Origin: Pseudorasbora parva | Lineage: Eukaryota > Chordata > Actinopteri > Cypriniformes > Gobionidae | Length of the DNA stretch: 64,000 nt | Direction: 5' to 3' | Assembly: GCF_024679245.1 (NCBI RefSeq) | Contig: NC_090188.1 | Coordinates: 34,728,951-34,792,950, forward strand | In this document: positions 58,978 through 64,000 of the stretch, piece after piece | How the letters are laid out: each line of letters starts with the position of its first letter | Numbering within the stretch: position 1 is the stretch's first letter | Program-made: the position numbers and the translations under genes | The notes under the pieces: generated by a model | What the model was told of the DNA's origin: nothing | Seen by the model: only the letters and a program-made list of their open reading frames with translations | Databases searched by the model: none

Positions 58978-59059
58978 GTCACGCTGATGGCATTCCATGT
59001 AGCGTCAACTCCAACTTGAAGTGCCATTTTAAAAAAGGAATCTAGTTCATTATTGGAGC

Positions 59060-59929
59060 TATTAATACTGAGCTGAGTACTATTAGATTTACATTTTATT
59101 TTATTTTATTTCCTTATGTTTGTGACTAGTCTAACAGTCAGAGCTACAATTGGGACTGTTGCTGATTGCTGGCAGCCACTGAGAGGTCGTTGTTCGTCGT
59201 TTCGCCGTTTTCAACCGCTTCTCTGATGTTTATGTTTGAATTGCTGCGGTTGGTTTCTGGTTTGGAGGACATTTGATGTTTCTCGCCGCGGGTGCTCACT
59301 GGCGGTCTCCCTTGGGCTTAAGCTGCATGGTGGCTGAAGTTTGCACCGGGCTAGCGTCATCCGGGCTCTCGTCGGCGGCGTCCGGCATGATGTTGGGATG
59401 TTCTGCTTCTCGGCTGCGCCGCTGTTCCGTCCTGCATTGCGACCGTGGAGCGACATCTGCGCCGGCCCCGGTGTGTCCACAGAAGTGCCCGGAGGAATGT
59501 TCTGCCTCTTGCATGGTGCTGCAGCGATCCCCATCGTTTGAATCATCATGAAGAAGACCCATCATCTGATCTTCAGCTGTCGTGCCTCAGCGATGTCATC
59601 GGGACACTGCCGCTGGGAGAAATCTGAAACATGGAGTGGACCACAGTGTGCTGCGGAGCTAACAGAGACTTCCACCATCAGCTGTTTTCTGTCCACCATC
59701 AGCTCTGTTTCTGTTCACCATCAGCTCTGTTTCTGTTCACCATCAGCTCTGTTTCTGTTCTGTTTTCTGTGTTGGTTGATTGTTTGTAGTATTCTATATT
59801 TTTACTTGTTATTCATTTTTTGTTGTTATTCCTCCCCCCCCCCCCCCCCCCCCTTTGTTGCACTTTGAGATTCTTCGGAATGAAAAGTGCATTATAAATA
59901 AAATCTATTATTATTATTATTATTATTAT
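59060..59929 (+). mobile_element. 870-bp retroposon with ATT tail and 17-bp target duplication
   Basis: TAGTTCATTATTGGAGC occurs at 59043-59059 and again at 59930-59946, directly flanking the insert. The right end is an ATT-repeat tail after AAGTGCATTATAAATAAAAT. The interior is GC-rich (59150-59660), then has four 22-bp repeats (59671-59760) and a C run. I do not recognise its family. It may be a truncated LINE or a SINE-like composite. Confidence 0.85.
59834..59853. repeat. C homopolymer, 20 bases
   Basis: An uninterrupted run of about 20 C near the 3' end of the retroposon. Length is likely to vary and be error-prone in sequencing. Confidence 0.9.
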
Positions 59930-60091
59930 TAGTTCATTATTGGAGCGGTTTAGTTCTAAAGCATACTTTGTTTGGGCTATTTGACTAGGCCTGTCCTGCA
60001 TAGAGTAGTTTAATTAAACACACCTGAGTTTTCTTACACACTTTTCTATGTATTCTTGCGCCTATCATGCAAAAGTTACTAGGCTTACTGG

Positions 60092-60490
60092 TTTAATGGT
60101 GTGGTCATAACATTGCAGTCAAAAGACTGGAAGTAACTTTAATTTCATTTAAGTTGAGTTAGCCTTACTGCACTAATCTAAAGCCAGCACACACTCTACC
60201 AGTCAAAAGTTTTCAACACATCTGACTGCATTAGTTTCTTATGATTGTACAAACCTTTAAATCTAAATACTTTTGCTTAAATTCCAGAAATTAGTTTTTT
60301 AGACCAATATAATTTTTTGCCAAACCTGTTGGATGAGTTGGAGAAACAAATGCCCAGTATGTGAACCACTTCAAAAGAGCGATGACTTTGATAAAGCTCA
60401 AATATAATGATTTAGCCACTTGGCCACAACATTATACTCATTTGTGTTGTTTTATCATATTAAAAGATAAAGTGAAACTTGAAACTTGGA
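60092..60490 (+). repeat. Local direct duplication, copy 1
   Basis: Shares TAATGGTGTGGTCATAACAT, AAAGACTGGAAGTAACTTTA, AAAGAGCGATGACTTTGATA and AGTGAAACTTGAAACTTGGA in the same order with 60912-61300. Confidence 0.8.
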
Positions 60491-60514
60491 TTATTTTCAT
60501 GGAGAATATCATGG

Positions 60515-60630
60515 ATTGTTGTCAGCCAATGAATATTGGCATGTGTTTAAACGTGCTTCAGGCCCTGTTTACACTACTGCGTTTTGTTTTTAAATGCATC
60601 CATTTTGCCCACGGTTATGCTTGTTGGTTT
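60515..60630. mobile_element. Fragment matching the hAT-like element and its left flank
   Basis: TTGTTGTCAGCCAATGAATA, GTGTTTAAACGTGCTTCAGG and TTTACACTACTGCG parallel 58288-58395, including sequence outside the inverted repeat. Confidence 0.6.
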
Positions 60631-60633
60631 AGC

Positions 60634-60914
60634 CACTAAAATTATGGTCCAAGTTATTCAACTAAAAAGGCAAATAAAATTAATAAATTAGGTCTTATTT
60701 AATTCTATAAACTATAATACTGATCTGCCAACATTGTTGCTATATGATAAATGAAAATAAGCTGATAACATCACTGTTTTCTCCAGAACGACTGTACAGC
60801 CAAATCTAATTTTGCTGCAATATTGCCCTGTTTGACACTGTGAAGCTGCTTTGAAACAATCGTGATTGTAAAAGCGCTATACTGTATAAATAAAGTTGAT
60901 TGATTGATTGATTA
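60634..60914 (+). mobile_element. LINE 3'-tail copy, plus orientation
   Basis: TCCAAGTTATTCAACTAAAA through GAACGACTGTACAGCCAAAT to AAAGTTGATTGATTGATTGA. It lies between the two copies of the local duplication. Confidence 0.8.
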
Positions 60915-61338
60915 ATGGTGTGGTCATAACATTGCAGTTGAAAGACTGGAAGTAACTTTAATTTAATTTAAATTCATTTAGCCTTACTGCACTAATCTTA
61001 AGCCAACACATACTTTACAAATCAAACGTTTCAACACACTTTACTGAAGTAGTTACTTATTATCGGACACATTTTTAAATCTAAAGGCTTTTGCTTAAAT
61101 TCCAGAAATTTGTTTTGTTGACCAATACAAAAATGTGTAATGGATGAGTTGAAGAAACAAATGCCCTACATGTGAACTAATTCAAAAGAGCGATGACTTT
61201 GATAAAGCTCAAACATAATGATTTGGCCACTTGGTCACTAAATAATTCCTATACTCGTTTTATCATGTTAAAATAAAAAGTGAAACTTGAAACTTGGATG
61301 AGAATGAGAAGCTGTAGACTTTTGACTGGTAATGTAAG
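60912..61338 (+). repeat. Local direct duplication, copy 2
   Basis: Second copy of 60092-60490. It ends in GACTTTTGACTGGTA, the inverse of TACCAGTCAAAAG at 60199, so the duplicated unit may include a Tc1-type MITE. Confidence 0.75.
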
Positions 61339-61488
61339 TCCGGTAAGTGCAATTGAATATTGTACACTTTGTGGTGTTTTTGACATGGTTTTCTTCAAAC
61401 GGAAAGCCAGATCAGAATCCAATGTCTTTATGCATTGTGATCCATTTTTCACAATGTTATAGTTCACACGTAACGAGTTTAAACAAAC

Positions 61489-61544
61489 CTTCTTTTCCAT
61501 GATAGTCACAACATCAGGAAGACCACCAACCACTTTGCCACGAT
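61489..61544 (-). CDS. myom2: Myomesin-family exon, linker into the last Ig domain
   Basis: This 56-bp exon starts after an acceptor ending in TCAG and ends at a GTTTGT donor. It encodes RGKVVGGLPDVVTIMEKK, preceded by a residue shared with the upstream micro-exon. The GGLPDVVTIMEGK-type segment is a conserved myomesin sequence that opens the last Ig domain. The exon leaves in phase 0 and joins the 54656-55093 exon to read MEKK-TLSLTCTV, which restores a normal Ig strand order. The intron after it is 6.4 kb and full of transposon remains. The splice assignment is direct from sequence and frame. Transcript evidence would confirm the donor, which is less canonical than GTAAGT. Confidence 0.88.
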
Positions 61545-61638
61545 CTGACAAGAAAACATAGCAAAGTTAATTTTAGGAATATAATTACATATCAAAGCAG
61601 GACCCCCGAGAGTGTTGGGAGTGATTAAGTATACTCAC

Positions 61639-61661
61639 ACTTTTCAGCATATGCTTCCGCT
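61639..61661 (-). CDS. myom2: 23-bp myomesin micro-exon
   Basis: This micro-exon encodes AEAYAEK plus one shared codon on each side. The acceptor is a CTTCAG and the donor is GTGAGT. A donor four bases upstream (GTGTGA) would break the frame, so I chose GTGAGT. With that choice the upstream two bases AA join to A to give Lys, and the trailing T joins AT of the next exon to give Tyr-Arg-Gly-Lys. The result lines up with the mammalian myomesin linker between the two C-terminal Ig domains, an alpha-helical linker rich in Ala, Glu and Lys. It is too short for ORF scanning and was found by frame continuity and protein similarity. Confidence 0.82.
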
Positions 61662-61811
61662 CTGAAGGGCAAAAGAAGAATAGCATTGTTGAGTTCATTA
61701 GCAGACCATAATATTTTACCCAAACACTGATGTACAGCTCACATGCTTTGCATCTCTAAACATTTAGGAGGTGGAAAGCCATGTGGTGGCCTGGTGCACT
61801 GGTTATCTTAC

Positions 61812-61848
61812 TTGAGTCTCTGGAATTCTGCGTAGGCGTTGTCGTAGA
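61812..61848 (-). CDS. myom2: 37-bp myomesin exon, interdomain helix
   Basis: The exon encodes YDNAYAEFQRL, with a shared codon at each end, between a TTTAG acceptor and a GTAAGA donor. The AFAEFQRLK-type helix is a hallmark of the linker between the penultimate and last Ig domains of myomesins, so this short exon is strong family evidence. Phase is 1 on entry and 2 on exit. It joins the 62744-62907 exon upstream (LDLSGQ) and the micro-exon downstream without a frame break. Confidence 0.85.
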
Positions 61849-62743
61849 CTAAAGAGGGGAAACAGAAAAAAAGAATAAAAGTTAAGAGCATATAAAACAT
61901 GAATACAATTTTTTTTTTAAAGAAAAAAAAAACTGTTTGTCTGTGCGTCTTGTCCTGGAGGCACGGCATAAAATGAAAATCAGCTCTCATTATTTTAATA
62001 GCATTGTTTTCCCGCTTCGCTGGAAATAGCTCTTCTTCCCCTACTCATTACTGTCACCATTCGGCAAATCGTATGACCTGTCAGACACCAGCCCTTGATT
62101 ATGTTTGTCATCACACAGTCTGTTGACTATCTGAAACCACTGCCAGTATCTGAACCTTTGATACTATGATGGCATTTTTTCATCCCTGGATTTCCCTAAA
62201 TACATTTCCTGTGTGCGCAGCTGCAATGCTGGCCTTTACTTCCAATCAAACACATCTACACAGGATCAATGCCAGAACACGCGTTTCAGGTGACCATTTT
62301 GCTAATAACAAATGTGGTGTAGGGTTTGGAGTGATAAAGCCTTTGGAAATAGACGAAATCACTTTGAAAACATGAGAGTTTTCTTCAGTATTGATGTGGC
62401 GTTTATCATTTATGCTGATATTGGAGGAGATTGGAAAACTATTTAAGCTATTTTTTAAAGTATTTAAGTTCAAAAGTAATTGGGTTCTTTTTCACACTAC
62501 TCTCATTTAAAGGCATCATACATTTTGAATAATCTTTTTCTCCCTGAGGTCCATTCATAATGTTTAGTCAAGGTTGTTTTATGCAATTTAGTTTTCTGTG
62601 ACTATTTACAACATGCTATTTGCCCATTATGATTAAATGAGGAGAAAGTTTCATGCTCAGATGATTTAAGGTCAACAGTCATTAAATATTTTTGGAAAAA
62701 ATCAGAAAGCAGTATTAAAAAATGACACATCCAAGCAACTCAC

Positions 62744-62907
62744 GTTGTCCAGAGAGGTCCAGTGTACGAGCGTGCGTCTTCTCGGGATCCACAATCTCAA
62801 TAGTATACATTCCTTTATCCTTATCAGTAGGTTCGACTATCTCCAAAGTTGCCATTGCTGGGTTGCCACCAATTCGCATTCTTTCTGATGCAGTGGTTTT
62901 AGATTCC
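62744..62907 (-). CDS. myom2: Myomesin-family exon, penultimate Ig domain
   Basis: This 164-bp exon is the most 5' coding exon of the gene visible here. It has an acceptor ending in TTCAAG and a GTGAGT donor. It encodes the second half of an Ig domain: MRIGGNPAMATLEIVEP, then TDKDKGMYTIEIVD with the family-typical E/D-x-x-DKGxYT signature, and ending in RTLDLSGQ. The DLSGQ sequence feeds into the EFQRLK helix encoded by the next exon. The exons before it must lie beyond position 64000, because I see no further myomesin-like reading frame between 62908 and 64000. Confidence 0.87.
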
Positions 62908-64000
62908 CTTGAAGCACAAAGAGCAGACCTGTTAAATATCTGTTCATCAATGACAGAATAACAAAATCAATACGACCATGTGCAAGTGCAGTGTATGCGC
63001 ATCACTGATTTTAACATGTCACAACGAAGGCACATTTAATCCCTTTTTAAACTCAATTGTTTTCTCATTTTTCCAGAGAGTAAATGTTAGACATGCCTTT
63101 TTTAAAGTGGAGCATTAAATTAGCATGTCCCTAGAGTAAAATTTGACACGGCGTGTGTTTTTTTAATTTATTTATTATTAACTGAATGTGAAATTCCCTT
63201 TGCATTTAATACCTTCTTTCCGTGAGATTCAAAACGTGCAACACAGGGAGGAAAGACCCAGAATAGCCACTTCAAAATGCTAATACAGGGATTTGAGAAC
63301 CCATGCGAGCAGGAAGAGGCTTTTCTCGCTACGTTAGTATTTCACATGCCACTGAATCACCTCCAGGGCAAAGCATTAGGGAACTGCAATCAGAATGATT
63401 TGTTTTGTGTCGACAACAGAGCAAGGAACAAGACAGATTCTTTATTCCATGTAATTTCCTGTAGTTCAATAATCTTATTTTTGTTGTACACCTCACACTA
63501 AAGCTAAACAAAATTATAGACCAAAATCCGAAAATCATGTTTACATGTAGAGTCGTTGTCACGCCTGGGGACATGAAGAGGCTTGTGCATTTCATTTTTA
63601 CGGGTATTTGTGAATCTGTTTTTTATTCTAGGAAATCTTTTCAAGTGAGAGTGGAAAATGTGCATACTTTTGTTTCCAATGGATCTTCATCTCCTCGGTG
63701 TAATATTTCATGTGGCACACAAGCATAATGCCTTCCGCAGTGCACTGAATCGACAACTCGGAGGCACTGGATCCTATCCAGGTCAAAAAAGAAGGGAAGA
63801 GATCTTAAAATTCACTTTTAATCTTTTTTCACAAAAAGCTGCATTGCTGTGATTCACCACTTTAAGCTGAGCTTCTTTTGTTATTTATGCAAAGACTTTC
63901 AAGTAGTCACTCAACTAAAATGAACAACTGTTCTTCTCACAACTGCAGTAACAGAACAGTATAATTTCATCATAAAGATTGAAAATTGATTTAGTACATT
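62908..64000 (-). other. Myomesin intron running off the window
   Basis: This is AT-rich sequence upstream of the 62744-62907 exon on the gene strand. Small open frames here show no recognisable domain. I see no mobile element that I can name. Confidence 0.5.

Larger units (their letters stand above)
55094..61488 (-). other. Last myomesin intron (6.4 kb), repeat-rich
   Basis: The intron is defined by a GTTTGT donor at 61488 and a CAG acceptor at 55094. It carries a TA microsatellite, a dispersed palindromic repeat, a 5S-derived SINE, a DIRS gag relic, a hAT-like element, a retroposon with a 17-bp target duplication, a LINE tail and a direct duplication, each listed separately. I see no coding sequence in 55400-56450. 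Confidence 0.75.

Overview
The window looks like gene-poor DNA from a teleost fish, most likely a cyprinid. The evidence is vertebrate-style split exons with GT/AG borders, long AC, AG and TA microsatellites, and fish repeat families: DIRS tyrosine-recombinase retrotransposons, an RTE-type LINE, chromodomain Gypsy elements, a 5S rRNA-derived SINE, Tc1 copies, and at least five copies of one LINE 3' tail ending in TTGATT or related short repeats. Family names come from recognised protein motifs and remembered repeat features, not from a database search.

The only host gene I can establish is the 3' end of a myomesin-family gene on the minus strand. It is best matched to myom2 (M-protein). Its last five coding exons lie at 62744-62907, 61812-61848, 61639-61661, 61489-61544 and 54656-55093. 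Reading phases join across all four introns and the gene ends at a TAA at 54656-54658. The rest of the gene lies to the right of the window. The 6.4-kb last intron holds a 5S-derived SINE, a DIRS gag relic, a hAT-like element, a tailed retroposon with a 17-bp target duplication, a LINE tail and a local duplication. A weak exon candidate lies on the plus strand at 12702-12813.

Layout from left to right. 1-1.05 kb is unassigned. 1.06-3.73 kb is a patchwork of DIRS-like termini, a recombinase fragment and a 0.3-kb direct repeat. 3.9-5.3 kb holds an AC tract and two DNA-transposon-like repeats. 5.64-8.18 kb is a minus-strand Gypsy pol relic split by two later insertions. 8.9-9.5 kb and 11.7 kb are microsatellites. 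13.74-16.87 kb is a near full-length RTE-type LINE with a perfect 14-bp target duplication. 17.6-22.36 kb is DIRS copy 1. 24.8-32.1 kb contains inverted transposon arms enclosing DIRS copy 2 (26.2-30.0 kb) and a TIR element inserted in a LINE tail. 37.07 kb has a solo DIRS end and 37.9-38.2 kb a large inverted repeat. 38.8-39.95 kb is an unusual diverged tandem array with alternating spacing. 40.26-42.97 kb is a plus-strand chromodomain Gypsy, followed directly by DIRS copy 3 (42.97-45.87 kb). 46-54 kb is mostly unassigned, with a MITE-like element and an internally deleted Tc1 copy. 54.6-64 kb is the myomesin gene.

No transposon here has an intact coding region. The three DIRS reverse transcriptases are all damaged at or around the YxDD catalytic motif, by three different lesions. 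I saw no bacterial-style operon, CRISPR array, rRNA gene or tRNA gene. The least explained structure is the GGCCT-rich tandem array at 38.8-39.95 kb.
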